Shown here piece by piece: positions 16,781 through 24,517 of a stretch of 59,547 nt of DNA. The DNA comes from Pseudomonadota bacterium (GTDB taxonomy: Bacteria; Bdellovibrionota_C; UBA2361; OMII01). Every line of letters begins with the position of its first letter. The stretch's first letter is position 1. The DNA lies in assembly GCA_026390555.1 (NCBI GenBank), contig JAPLFS010000025.1, positions 1-59,547 of the forward strand. Direction: 5' to 3'. A program made the translations under genes and the position numbers. The notes under the pieces were generated by a model. The model made no database searches. It had not been told where the DNA came from and saw nothing but the letters and a program-made list of their open reading frames with translations.

Positions 16781-17197
16781 ATGAAACCGATGCCTCACAT
16801 TATCTCGTACATGACCCCTCTGCCACATTCAATTGAGGCATCCCGATCTATCCAGGAGGCGCGTGCGATCATGAACAGTGAGAGTATTCGTCACCTGCCG
16901 GTTGTCTCCGAGGGACAGCTCGTAGGCATGTTATCGGAGCGCGATCTAAAACTTGCGTTTGCAATCGCTGCAACGACCGAGTCTGAGGAGTCCCTGACCG
17001 TTGGAGATGTATGCAATCTAGAGGCCCTCGTTGTCGAGTACGATACCCCGATTGATCAGGTACTCCTGCAGCTTTCAGAGCTACGCGTTGGCTCGGCGCT
17101 CGTTACCCGTAACGGAAAGCTGGTGGGGATACTAACAACATCGGATATCTTCCGTAGCTTTGCCGAATTTCTAAAGATGGCGTATCCGGACGCGTAA
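16781..17197 (+). CDS. CBS-domain pair protein
   Basis: The 138-residue product is essentially two CBS repeats and nothing else. The first is ISYMTPLPHSIEASRSIQEA...HLPVVSEGQLVGMLSERDL. The second is LEALVVEYDTPIDQVLLQLSELRVGSALVTRNGKLVGILTTSDIF. Such stand-alone pairs bind adenine nucleotides or SAM and act as energy sensors. The ATG at 16781 is preferred over a GTG at 16775 because AGAAGG lies at good spacing before it. It follows the SpoU gene closely. A hairpin with arms TCAGCAT/ATGCTGA (17202-17227) lies between its stop and the convergent next gene. The partner is unknown. Confidence 0.88.
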   Translation: MKPMPHIISYMTPLPHSIEASRSIQEARAIMNSESIRHLPVVSEGQLVGMLSERDLKLAFAIAATTESEESLTVGDVCNLEALVVEYDTPIDQVLLQLSELRVGSALVTRNGKLVGILTTSDIFRSFAEFLKMAYPDA

Positions 17198-17201
17198 ATA
17201 T

Positions 17202-17227
17202 TCAGCATGTTTTAGCGTTAATGCTGA
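17202..17227. terminator. Candidate bidirectional hairpin between convergent genes
   Basis: Arms TCAGCAT (17202-17208) and ATGCTGA (17221-17227) enclose a 12-base loop between the stops of the CBS gene and the 75-residue gene on the other strand. There is no strong T tract, so termination strength is doubtful. Confidence 0.4.
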
Positions 17228-17236
17228 CTAGTTACA

Positions 17237-17464
17237 TTACAACAACTTAAAGATGCGCTCATTACCAGCGCCTGCGCTGCACAACTGGCCATTACGGACC
17301 AGCTCTTCAAGCACACCTAGGATATCAGGCTCCTCACCCTGCACGATCGGTCGTTCCTCCTCTTCGTGAACTACGATCAGGTTGTTGAAATACAGCCCAT
17401 CCTCAGCCTCAGGGTGGCTAAGGGCCGCTATAATCTGCTTTTTAATTGAAGATGTGTTTGTCAT
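17237..17464 (-). CDS. Hypothetical small protein, possible winged-helix fold
   Basis: The 75-residue protein starts at the ATG at 17464, which has GAGAG 6-10 bases upstream; the frame is open further to 17491. It reads IKKQIIAALSHPEAEDGLYFNNLIVVHEEEE, an acidic stretch, then DILGVLEELVRNGQLCSAGAGNERIFKL. The last part resembles the recognition helix and wing of small winged-helix domains (helix, turn, 'G.L......G...Y.L'). It has one Cys and no signal or membrane segment. It sits alone, convergent with the CBS gene. The function is unknown, and the fold suggestion is inference from the pattern only. Confidence 0.55.
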   Translation of the reverse strand: MTNTSSIKKQIIAALSHPEAEDGLYFNNLIVVHEEEERPIVQGEEPDILGVLEELVRNGQLCSAGAGNERIFKLL

Positions 17465-17601
17465 ATGGATCTCTCGCTGATTATTCCTCACTAATAACTA
17501 GGATACCACTTCTGGACCCCTCCACCAAAGACAGGAAGAGCTATTCATACTTAAAATATCCTAAATATCGGCTAGGACCAATACAATTCTGCAGCCATTC
17601 C

Positions 17602-17650
17602 ATCAGGGGTCTATTTGCGGAGCAAATCTGAGGTGAATATTTACAAATTT
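17602..17650 (+). repeat. Compound palindromic repeat, copy B (partial)
   Basis: It contains the right part of the first hairpin (TCAGGGGTC), then arms ATTTGC/GCAAAT around GGA, then the beginning of the third module (GAGGTGAATATTTACAA), and stops. The fourth hairpin (CGTCCCC arms) is missing. It lies in the region between the small minus-strand gene and the DUF1232/J-domain gene and is clearly related to copy A (11840). Confidence 0.65.
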
Positions 17651-17709
17651 CATATAGTTGCGGGCATGGTGATTGAAGATACTTATTTAACCATATACCC
17701 TACCTCTAC

Positions 17710-18126
17710 ATGCAAACACCCAAACCAACCGCCCTCGCCCTTATCCTGGCGATAGTGTACCTAATCTGGCCTATAGATTTAATCCCAGACCTCTTTGGCC
17801 CAGTGGGCCGCATAGATGATCTACTTGTGATCGCCTTGGTTGCTTGGCAGGCCTATAAATATGCGCGCGCTCAAAAAACCCCTAACACTGAAAACTCTAC
17901 TCCCCCCAATATGGAGGAGCACAACAAAGATGCGTATGAGATCTTTGCTCTTCAGAAAGGGGCCTCTAGTTCTGAGATCGAGGCGCGCTATAAGGAGCTG
18001 GCGCGCCAATATCATCCCGATAAGGTGGCGCATCTAGGGATTGATCTACAGAAGTTAGCGCATGAGAAGATGATCGAGATCCAGCGCGCCTATGATGAGC
18101 TGTTAGCTAAAGCTACCAGAGGTTAA
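17710..18126 (+). CDS. DUF1232 membrane segment fused to a C-terminal J domain
   Basis: The 138-residue protein has an N-terminal DUF1232 (YkvA-like) segment: ALALILAIVYLIWPIDLIPDLFGPVGRIDDLLVIALVAW. This carries the family's conserved 'P.DLIPD' and 'G..DD' motifs and probably two membrane helices. A short linker (about 20 residues) leads to a J domain: YEIFALQKGASSSEIEARYKELARQYHPDK, with the HPD that stimulates DnaK ATPase. The order tail-anchor then J domain suggests a membrane-tethered co-chaperone with its J domain in the cytoplasm. DnaK is not in the window. The tRNA-Arg gene lies 17 bp after the stop on the other strand. Confidence 0.82.
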   Translation: MQTPKPTALALILAIVYLIWPIDLIPDLFGPVGRIDDLLVIALVAWQAYKYARAQKTPNTENSTPPNMEEHNKDAYEIFALQKGASSSEIEARYKELARQYHPDKVAHLGIDLQKLAHEKMIEIQRAYDELLAKATRG

Positions 18127-18143
18127 TGCGGAACTAAGAATAA

Positions 18144-18220
18144 TGGCGCGCCCGGAGAGGATTGAACTCCCGACCCCAAGTTTAGGAAACTTGTGCTCTA
18201 TCCAACTGAGCTACGAGCGC
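18144..18220 (-). tRNA. tRNA-Arg (anticodon CCT)
   Basis: A full cloverleaf is visible on the minus strand. The acceptor pairs are GCGCTCG with CGGGCGC, including one mismatch or wobble. The D arm is AGCTCAGTTGGATAGAGC, the anticodon arm CAAGT/ACTTG with loop TTCCTAA, and the T arm GGGAG/CTCTC with TTCAATC. The encoded CCA is at 18144-18146. It reads AGG codons. A promoter candidate lies just upstream at 18234-18262. Confidence 0.93.
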
Positions 18221-18233
18221 CAGCGCCGTGTGC

Positions 18234-18262
18234 ACGATACCAAAATATGCCCCATACGCCAA
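18234..18262 (-). promoter_or_regulatory. Candidate promoter for tRNA-Arg
   Basis: On the minus strand, TTGGCG (18257-18262) and TATCGT (18234-18239) are 17 bp apart and about 13 bp before the tRNA 5' end. Confidence 0.45.
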
Positions 18263-18290
18263 CTAATACGCGGCGCTAGATTAGGGCCCG

Positions 18291-19031
18291 TTATTTAATC
18301 GATTGGGGGTAGAAAACCAGCGGGTTTACAGCAGCGAATCGTCCACTTTCATCCCTGACCCTGGTTTCAAAGTGCAAGTGATTGCCAGTGGCATCCCCAC
18401 TCTCTCCAACATCGGCGATATGCTCACCCTTTGTCACCTGTTCGCCAACATCGACCCGATTGCGGCTATTATGAGCATAGACGGTCATTAGACCCTCTCC
18501 CTTAATAACGACGATCCTCCCGTACTTACCCCACGACCTGCTAGCCATAACTACCACGCCGTCGTGCGCCGCCAGGATAGGGGTTCCAGCTTTAGCCGCC
18601 AGATCAACCCCCTCGTGGAACCTGCGCCAACGCCAACCGAAGTGCGAGGAACGTTGAGCTCCCTCTACAGGCGAATCTAAATTGCCTACGTACCCCCGTA
18701 CCCCTGTAATATCTACCATTCGAGGAGGTTTATTATCATGTTTTTCATCCCCGCTCATACTCGGAGAGACCCTTGCGCCGTTTGATTCAAGGGGCCCAAC
18801 TGCTGGGATCTTAAGCAGCTGTCCTGCTCGTAGGAGGCTCGGGTTACTTATGCCGTTATAGCGCTGAATATCACTCGGCGAGACCTCAAAGCGAACTCCG
18901 ATCTCATAGAGGGTATCGCCCCGCTCAACTTTATAACTTCTGTCAGGCTCTGCGCTAGGAGCTAAAAAGGTGCACCCAGTTGCAAGGGTCATGAAGATTA
19001 CGTGCGGTACAAGCAAGAGTGCTCTGCGCAT
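18291..19031 (-). CDS. nlpD: LysM and M23-domain lipoprotein, NlpD-like
   Basis: The ATG at 19031 has AGGGGGG about 10 bases upstream and directly precedes a lipoprotein signal (RRALLLVPHVIFMTLATGC, lipobox LATGC). A LysM domain follows (YKVERGDTLYEIGVRF, GISNPSLLRAGQLLKIP). The C-terminus is an M23/LytM domain: HFGWRWRRFHEGVDLAAKAGTPILA, then TVYAHNS and the HLHFE zinc-ligand motif. Whether it acts as an endopeptidase or only activates amidases during division, as NlpD does, depends on the zinc ligands. Here HEGVD and HLHFE are both present, so it could be catalytically competent. It lies 13 bp after pcm, the classical pcm-nlpD order. Confidence 0.88.
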   Translation of the reverse strand: MRRALLLVPHVIFMTLATGCTFLAPSAEPDRSYKVERGDTLYEIGVRFEVSPSDIQRYNGISNPSLLRAGQLLKIPAVGPLESNGARVSPSMSGDEKHDNKPPRMVDITGVRGYVGNLDSPVEGAQRSSHFGWRWRRFHEGVDLAAKAGTPILAAHDGVVVMASRSWGKYGRIVVIKGEGLMTVYAHNSRNRVDVGEQVTKGEHIADVGESGDATGNHLHFETRVRDESGRFAAVNPLVFYPQSIK

Positions 19032-19044
19032 ATACTTTGCCCCC

Positions 19045-19698
19045 CTAACGAAAATCAATCGCTTCGAACATTACTCGCCTGATACCATCATCAGATCGCT
19101 TCCAAATGGTTAAACGGGTCGCGCCATCACTAACTAGAGGTGCAACTAGAACCCCCTGTAAGGCGAGTTGATCGAGCGGTAGCTCACCTTCATCCGAAAC
19201 GGGATATGAAGCTACGATCGCATCAAATGGTCCGACCTCACCCCATCCCCTTCTGCCCTCTCCCCGTCGCACTACCACACCGTGGTGACCAAGGTTATCG
19301 AGCTGCTTGCGTGAGCTCTGTGCAAAAGAGCTCAGCACCTCTACCCCAAAAACCTGCGCTCCAGCAGTTGCCATTACAGCGCAGAGGTATCCACTTCCGA
19401 AGCCGAGCTCAAGGATGCGCATGCGCTTACGGATGTTAATAAGCCCCATCATTCGAATAAGGACTGATGGTCTGGTGAGCCACTGTCCATTCACTAATGG
19501 CAGCTCCACATCCTTGAACGCTAGAGAGCTGGGGCTCCCCTCTGCAAACCCATCGCGGGAAACTGCGCAGAATGAATTAAAAACCGTGCGCTCAACATCT
19601 TCATTGAGAATGCCCGCGCTAATCACCAGACGCTGAACACAATCTCTCCAACGTGGGTCGACAATAATGGATGATATAATGGGCCGTGCTTCCTGCAT
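19045..19698 (-). CDS. pcm: Protein-L-isoaspartate O-methyltransferase
   Basis: Pcm methylates isoaspartyl residues in damaged proteins so they can be repaired. The 217-residue product has the SAM motif RILELGFGSGYLCAVMA and the preceding substrate segment GQWLTRPSVLIRMM, where the family usually has 'S.P..VA.M'. Later come VRRGEGRRGWGEVGPFDAIVASYP and the acidic motif region LDQLALQGVLVAPL. The family's canonical 'QTISQP' is replaced here by the QWLTRP sequence, a moderate divergence. The pairing with nlpD immediately downstream supports the call. Confidence 0.82.
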   Translation of the reverse strand: MQEARPIISSIIVDPRWRDCVQRLVISAGILNEDVERTVFNSFCAVSRDGFAEGSPSSLAFKDVELPLVNGQWLTRPSVLIRMMGLINIRKRMRILELGFGSGYLCAVMATAGAQVFGVEVLSSFAQSSRKQLDNLGHHGVVVRRGEGRRGWGEVGPFDAIVASYPVSDEGELPLDQLALQGVLVAPLVSDGATRLTIWKRSDDGIRRVMFEAIDFR

Positions 19699-19781
19699 AC
19701 CTGCGTGTCACCAAAGGAATCCCGCTTAGGGGGAGGCTTTTTAGGTTAGAACTTCAGATCACCACGAAGAGGCTCGGTTGG

Positions 19782-19803
19782 AAAGGGATCAAATGATCCC
19801 TTT
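19782..19803. terminator. Candidate terminator after metG
   Basis: A perfect inverted repeat has arms AAAGGGATC/GATCCCTTT with a 4-base loop, starting 6 bp after the metG stop. The T tract is only three to four bases on either strand, so it may be weak or bidirectional. Confidence 0.5.
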
Positions 19804-19808
19804 TCGGC

Positions 19809-21506
19809 CTAATTAACCTTAGCGATTCCAAGTTTCTGAAAAAGAATAGGGGGTTGCGACAACGGCCGATCAACCGCCGATATATTAACGACATCTTCCC
19901 AGGCAACCTCCTTAGCATCCCTGCCAAATGCCGCTACGATCTTAGTAGCAGCACCTGGGATGAAGGGCAGTAACATAACCCCAAGGCCGTGAATCGCACG
20001 CAGTACGTAAGCTAACGTAACCTTGGTCGTCTCCATATCTGTCTTACGGGTTGTCCAGGGCGCCTTTTCATCTACGTACTTATTACAGTAACGAACGAAC
20101 TCCATGATCCTTTCAAGGGCGGCTTTAAAGGAGTGCCCCTCAAGCTCCCTAGTAACATCCTCAAAGGTACTGCACAACGCCGCCTCCATGGCACGATCCA
20201 GATCCGTAACAAAGGCATTATCAAATGGAGCGACGGTGGCTCCACAGTGCTTAAGCGAGAACGATGTGATGCGATTAACCAGGTTTCCGAGGGCATCGGC
20301 TAATTCACCGTTATGCCGATGCTCAAGATCGTCTGGCTTGAAAACTGAACGTGATTTCTCGGATGCTATAGATGTCAGATAGTATCGGAGGGTATCAGGA
20401 TCTCCGCCAGCCTCAAGATAATCGCCGATCCAAACAGCTGTGCCGCGCGATTTTGAGATCTTCTCCACCGCTCCGCCCGGTACCTGCATATTAAAGAAAT
20501 GATTTACGATCACACCGCTTGGCAACCTGATGGATCCCTCCGCCTCCAGCATCGCTATCCAGATGATACAGTGGAATACGGTATTGTCTTCGCCGATGAA
20601 GTGATAGATCTCGGCATCATCCGAGCGCCACCAGGCGTCCGCTGCCGCAGGGGGTTCGCCCTGCTGCATACAGAGCTCCTTTGTAAAGGAGAGATATCCA
20701 ATCGGCGCATCGAACCAGACGTAGAGCACTTTATTCTTGGCATCCGGATCATCTAGAGGTACCGGAATACCCCACGAGATATCACGCGTCATGGCGCGCT
20801 TGACCAACCCCGTTCCGAGCAGTCCCCGCACATAGGCCTTAGTTTGAGCACGTACATGTGAATTTTCGAGCCAAGCCTCAACCTGTGTCGCGAACCTAGA
20901 CAAATCTAGGAACCAATGCACGGTTTCCCTAATAACCGCCGGCTCTCCGGAGATCTCACTTCTTGCGTTCTTAAGGGTATCAACGTCGAGCATCTTTCCG
21001 CAGTTCTCACACTGGTCGCCGTTCTGATCAGTGGCCTTACAGTATTCGCAGCTGCCCTTTACATATCGATCGGGTAGAAAGGCGCTGCGCGCCTCATCAT
21101 AGAACTGCCGCTCACTCTGCTTCTCGAAGTATCCCTTATCGTAGAGCACCTTAAAGAAGCGCTGACTCTCCTCGGCATGAACCGGGCAGACGCTAGTACC
21201 ACTATAGATATCAAAGGTAATACCCATGCCGGCGAAGTCCTCGGCCTGTTTGGCGCGGTAGAAGTTTGCTACCTCGGCGGGGGTCTTGCCCTCCTTTTCT
21301 GCGGAGATCATAAGTGCTACGCCGTGATCGTCCGAGCCACATATAAACCGCACCTCAGCCCCGGTCATACGCAGGTAGCGAACGTAGATATCTGCAGGGA
21401 TATAGGCCCCACCGAGGTGCCCAACGTGCGGGCGATTATTAGAGTACGGAAGTGCTGCGGTCACTAGGACCTTACGAGCCTTGCCTGATCTTTGAGCATT
21501 AGTCAT
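19809..21506 (-). CDS. metG: Methionyl-tRNA synthetase
   Basis: MetG charges tRNA-Met. From the ATG at 21506 the product has 565 residues; a GTG at 21533 is possible but unlikely. The class I signature is HVGHLGG within ALPYSNNRPHVGHLGGAYIP, and the KMSKS loop appears as KISKSRGT. A CP-domain zinc knuckle has four Cys (CEYCKATDQNGDQCENC). It has no C-terminal tRNA-binding beta domain after the anticodon-binding region, so it is the short form. It is transcribed away from the J-domain gene at 21694. Confidence 0.96.
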   Translation of the reverse strand: MTNAQRSGKARKVLVTAALPYSNNRPHVGHLGGAYIPADIYVRYLRMTGAEVRFICGSDDHGVALMISAEKEGKTPAEVANFYRAKQAEDFAGMGITFDIYSGTSVCPVHAEESQRFFKVLYDKGYFEKQSERQFYDEARSAFLPDRYVKGSCEYCKATDQNGDQCENCGKMLDVDTLKNARSEISGEPAVIRETVHWFLDLSRFATQVEAWLENSHVRAQTKAYVRGLLGTGLVKRAMTRDISWGIPVPLDDPDAKNKVLYVWFDAPIGYLSFTKELCMQQGEPPAAADAWWRSDDAEIYHFIGEDNTVFHCIIWIAMLEAEGSIRLPSGVIVNHFFNMQVPGGAVEKISKSRGTAVWIGDYLEAGGDPDTLRYYLTSIASEKSRSVFKPDDLEHRHNGELADALGNLVNRITSFSLKHCGATVAPFDNAFVTDLDRAMEAALCSTFEDVTRELEGHSFKAALERIMEFVRYCNKYVDEKAPWTTRKTDMETTKVTLAYVLRAIHGLGVMLLPFIPGAATKIVAAFGRDAKEVAWEDVVNISAVDRPLSQPPILFQKLGIAKVN

Positions 21507-21666
21507 GGGGTAAATTCCAACTCGGATACCCACCCAAGCCTACGAAAAGCGGCTTGGGTCATCGGCACCATTTATAGTAGTATGATCTAACGCTCTCACG
21601 GGGATTCTGTAAACCCTGCTAAGGGGTTCAGCTCAACTTCTTTAGCTCGAAAAGCGCAGATAGCTG

Positions 21667-21685
21667 CACAGATAGCTGTGTTTTT
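21667..21685 (+). terminator. Terminator-like hairpin in the leader of the J-domain gene
   Basis: Arms CACAG/CTGTG with loop ATAG are followed directly by five T residues, ending 8 bases before the ATG at 21694. The motif CAGATAGCTG occurs twice in tandem (21657-21666 and 21669-21678). It could be an attenuator or could sequester the start region. Confidence 0.45.
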
Positions 21686-21693
21686 GCAAAAAT

Positions 21694-22740
21694 ATGGCCG
21701 CTATGGACAACTATTACAAGATTCTTGGGGTAACAACGGCTGCTACGGCAACTGAGATCCGGCGTGCCTATCGCATCCTGGCACGCCGTTACCACCCTGA
21801 CCTAAACCCAGGCAAGGCGAGTGAGGACACCTTTAAGAAGATAGCGCAGGCGTACTCTATTCTTTCCGATGCCGAGCAGCGACAACAACACGATGCCGCA
21901 CTTGAAAGTACTAAATCATCCTTCGCCACGGCCTTTGATCGAGCCCATAGAACCTATCGCAAGAACCAACAGAGGGCCCCCTCATCTGCGCAACCACCCC
22001 CAATAAAGCCTGCGCCGCAAGCTACTCCACAAGCAACTCAGCAAAAGCCCCCTCCGCATACACCTAAAGCGCACCCCCATAAGGCCAAAAAGATCGACCT
22101 ATCCAGCATCGCCCGCTCCTCCCGTCAAACGCTGCGCGCTCTCAGAAGAGCTATCTTCAACGACTCCTCAAAGAGCGCTGTAACTGCCAACCAGATCACT
22201 CAAGTATCGCTCCTTGAGCTCTCCATCTCTATATACGATGCGATTCAAGGGGTACGTCGAACCGTTGAGCTCACCGACGCTACTGGCGAGCCACGCAAGA
22301 TCTCCGCTCATATCCCACCCGGAGTTCGTACCGGAAGCGTCGTTCGGTTTCGTCGTAAAGAATTTCCAACCGAGGAGGTGATTCTTATGATTAGAGTTGC
22401 CACCCACCCCTGGCTCTCACTTTCGACTAAGGGGCTCACGATGGAGATTCCGATCACAATTAACGAGGCCGTACTGGGCGGGAAAATTCAGGTCCCTTCA
22501 CTTGCTGAGCCCCTTTTGGTCAGCATAGAGCCTGGCACTCAAAGTGGTAGCGAGGTGCGTCTTAAGGGCCAGGGGGTAACGTATCGTGATGGGCTTAGGG
22601 GGGATCTATTTATTCGGTTTATGGTTAAGATCCCAGAGGGCGCTCAGGCCGAAGGCTTGCGGGAGCGCTGTGCAGAGTTAGACCAGTATTATACGCACCC
22701 TATTAGGCAGAATCTCCCTCGGAGTATCTTGAATGAATAG
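21694..22740 (+). CDS. J-domain co-chaperone, CbpA/DnaJ-like without zinc finger
   Basis: The 348-residue protein starts with a J domain (YYKILGVTTAATATEIRRAYRILARRYHPDLNPG, with HPD). A Pro/Gln/Lys-rich linker of about 80 residues replaces the G/F region. The rest resembles the DnaJ C-terminal substrate-binding domains: ISAHIPPGVRTGSVVRFRRKEF, then ITINEAVLGGKIQVPSL, VSIEPGTQSGSEVRLKGQGV and GDLFIRFMVKIPEG. The CxxCxGxG zinc finger is absent, so it is a class II (CbpA-like) co-chaperone for a DnaK encoded elsewhere. No ribosome site is evident, and an alternative ATG exists at 21703. Its stop overlaps the next gene by 8 bp. Confidence 0.85.
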   Translation: MAAMDNYYKILGVTTAATATEIRRAYRILARRYHPDLNPGKASEDTFKKIAQAYSILSDAEQRQQHDAALESTKSSFATAFDRAHRTYRKNQQRAPSSAQPPPIKPAPQATPQATQQKPPPHTPKAHPHKAKKIDLSSIARSSRQTLRALRRAIFNDSSKSAVTANQITQVSLLELSISIYDAIQGVRRTVELTDATGEPRKISAHIPPGVRTGSVVRFRRKEFPTEEVILMIRVATHPWLSLSTKGLTMEIPITINEAVLGGKIQVPSLAEPLLVSIEPGTQSGSEVRLKGQGVTYRDGLRGDLFIRFMVKIPEGAQAEGLRERCAELDQYYTHPIRQNLPRSILNE

Positions 22741-23506
22741 CGAGAAAGCCCTGGTTGATAAGCGATCGATCGCGCCCCTGATCTTCTTTGCAAAAACAAT
22801 ACTCTGTCAGATGATTGCACTGGCTATCTGCATCCTTGCTTGGTCCCTTTATCCGCAGGTTAGCGCGGTGCTAATAGCCGCCTCGATAGCTGCTTTTATT
22901 ACGGCTAACTTTCTCTCACTCTCTGCACCCTGGAGCGTACTTAATCTATTATTGCCGCTCGGCGCGGCTTGCGCCCTAATGCTCGAAATACCGAACTTCG
23001 TATTTCTGGTGCTACTGATAGCCCTGGTTTGTGTCTACGTTCCGGCTTTTTGGACACGGGTGCCATATTATCCAACTCAGCGGGCAGCCTATGCGTTCCT
23101 ACTGGCAGAGCTTCCTACCGATCGCCCATTTACCTTTATCGATGTAGGGTGCGGTTTTGGAGAGCTATTATTTTTTCTTAGTAAGAAGCGTCCCAATGGT
23201 AGTTTTATCGGGGTTGAGATCGGGCCGTTGCCGTTCCTGTTAGCAAAGCTAAGATCTCTTTTTTGCTCAGATGTATCTATTCGCTTTCAAAGTATGTGGC
23301 GAACAGAGCTGACACCTTTCGATTACGTTTATACATTCCTATCGCCTGCTCCGATGGAGCGTATCTGGCTAAAGGCGAGCTCAGAGATGCGGCAGGGGGC
23401 TACATTTATAAGCAACTCATTTCCGGCTCCAGTTGAATCTGACTCTGTGATTGCACTTAAAGATAGCCGCCGTTCGAGCCTTTACCTGTACCGAATCGGG
23501 GCTTGA
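22733..23506 (+). CDS. Membrane-anchored SAM-dependent methyltransferase-like protein
   Basis: The 257-residue product has three to four N-terminal membrane helices (IALAICILAWSLYPQV; AVLIAASIAAFITANFLSL; LLLPLGAACALMLEI; FVFLVLLIALVCVYVPAFW). A Rossmann methyltransferase domain follows: motif I FIDVGCGFGELLFFL, then an acidic residue in SFIGVEIG, and FDYVYTFLSPAPMERIW. Such proteins resemble class I methyltransferases, but the substrate is not recognisable. The protein is shorter than most and lacks a clear motif for a known target. It overlaps the J-domain gene by 8 bp and is probably co-translated with it. Its stop faces secF across 37 bp. Confidence 0.7.
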   Translation: MNSEKALVDKRSIAPLIFFAKTILCQMIALAICILAWSLYPQVSAVLIAASIAAFITANFLSLSAPWSVLNLLLPLGAACALMLEIPNFVFLVLLIALVCVYVPAFWTRVPYYPTQRAAYAFLLAELPTDRPFTFIDVGCGFGELLFFLSKKRPNGSFIGVEIGPLPFLLAKLRSLFCSDVSIRFQSMWRTELTPFDYVYTFLSPAPMERIWLKASSEMRQGATFISNSFPAPVESDSVIALKDSRRSSLYLYRIGA

Positions 23507-23543
23507 ATACGCTTGGATGTAGCGTTAGCACTGCCCTAGTCGC

Positions 23544-24482
23544 TTATGCTCTCTTCGCCTGCGCCTCGCCAATCGTTGTGACACGATCTCGCCCCTTAAA
23601 TCGCTCCCAGGTTATAACAACGGGTGCTACGATAAAAATCGTCGAGTAGGAGCCGCAAACGATGCCAACTACTAGGTAAAGGCTGAGATCCTTAATATCC
23701 CCAGCACCAACCAGATAGAGCGCAAGCGCCGAAAAGAGGGTCAACATGTGAGTAATGATAGTTCTCGAAAGGGTAAAGTTAATCGCCTCGTTTACAACAT
23801 CTGAGATATTGTAGTTTTTCCGCTTCTTGCGCTCCTCTCTTACACGATCAAAGACCACCACCGTGTCATTCACCGAATAACCTATGATCGTCAGTGCGCC
23901 CGCCAGGGTGGCCATACCTATTAGGTGTCCAGATGCCAGATAGACCCCGGTAGCGATAATTACATCGTGAAAAAGTGCTATGATTGAACCGAGGCCGATA
24001 GCAAACTCAAATCTAAATATGATGTAGAGCATGATCCCTACCAATCCAAGCCCAATAGCTAATATGGCGCTACGCTGCAGCTCCTTGCCAACGGTCGGAC
24101 CAACGAAATCTGTTTTCTCAATTTTAGATACATCGCCGAAAGCCGCTTTGAGCGCTGTCTCAATCCTGGTACGAACGATCTGCGGATCAGTACTCTCGCC
24201 TAACCGTACCGAGTACTCATTCTTCATCCCTTGGAAGGCCTGAACGCGCACCTCAGGAAGCCCCTGTGCGGCTAATCCAGCTCGGATCTTCTCACTGTTA
24301 AAGTCGCCCTGGAACTCGATCAGGAACTCATGCCCACCGAGGAAATCTGTGCCGTATTTCGTATCACCCTTCGAAATAAAGACCCAGATAGACCAGATAA
24401 CACATATAATAGAGATTACCGCACAGAGATATCGCTTCCCCATGAAGTTGATCTTAGCTGAGCTTGAGATTAGCTCTTTCAT
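23544..24482 (-). CDS. secF: Protein translocase accessory subunit SecF
   Basis: SecF works with SecD and YajC to pull preproteins through SecYEG using the proton gradient. The 312-residue product has six membrane helices and a periplasmic P1 domain. Visible hallmarks are GTDFLGGHEFLIEFQG, VGKELQRSAILAIGLGLVGIMLYI, and IGYSVNDTVVVFDRVREERKK in the fourth-fifth helix region. The C-terminal cytoplasmic tail is short. The gene follows secD by 35 bp in the usual yajC-secD-secF order, and its 3' end faces the membrane methyltransferase gene. Confidence 0.96.
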   Translation of the reverse strand: MKELISSSAKINFMGKRYLCAVISIICVIWSIWVFISKGDTKYGTDFLGGHEFLIEFQGDFNSEKIRAGLAAQGLPEVRVQAFQGMKNEYSVRLGESTDPQIVRTRIETALKAAFGDVSKIEKTDFVGPTVGKELQRSAILAIGLGLVGIMLYIIFRFEFAIGLGSIIALFHDVIIATGVYLASGHLIGMATLAGALTIIGYSVNDTVVVFDRVREERKKRKNYNISDVVNEAINFTLSRTIITHMLTLFSALALYLVGAGDIKDLSLYLVVGIVCGSYSTIFIVAPVVITWERFKGRDRVTTIGEAQAKRA

Positions 24483-24517
24483 GACTGACTCCCTACGCTA
24501 CTAAATTTACTGAGCCT

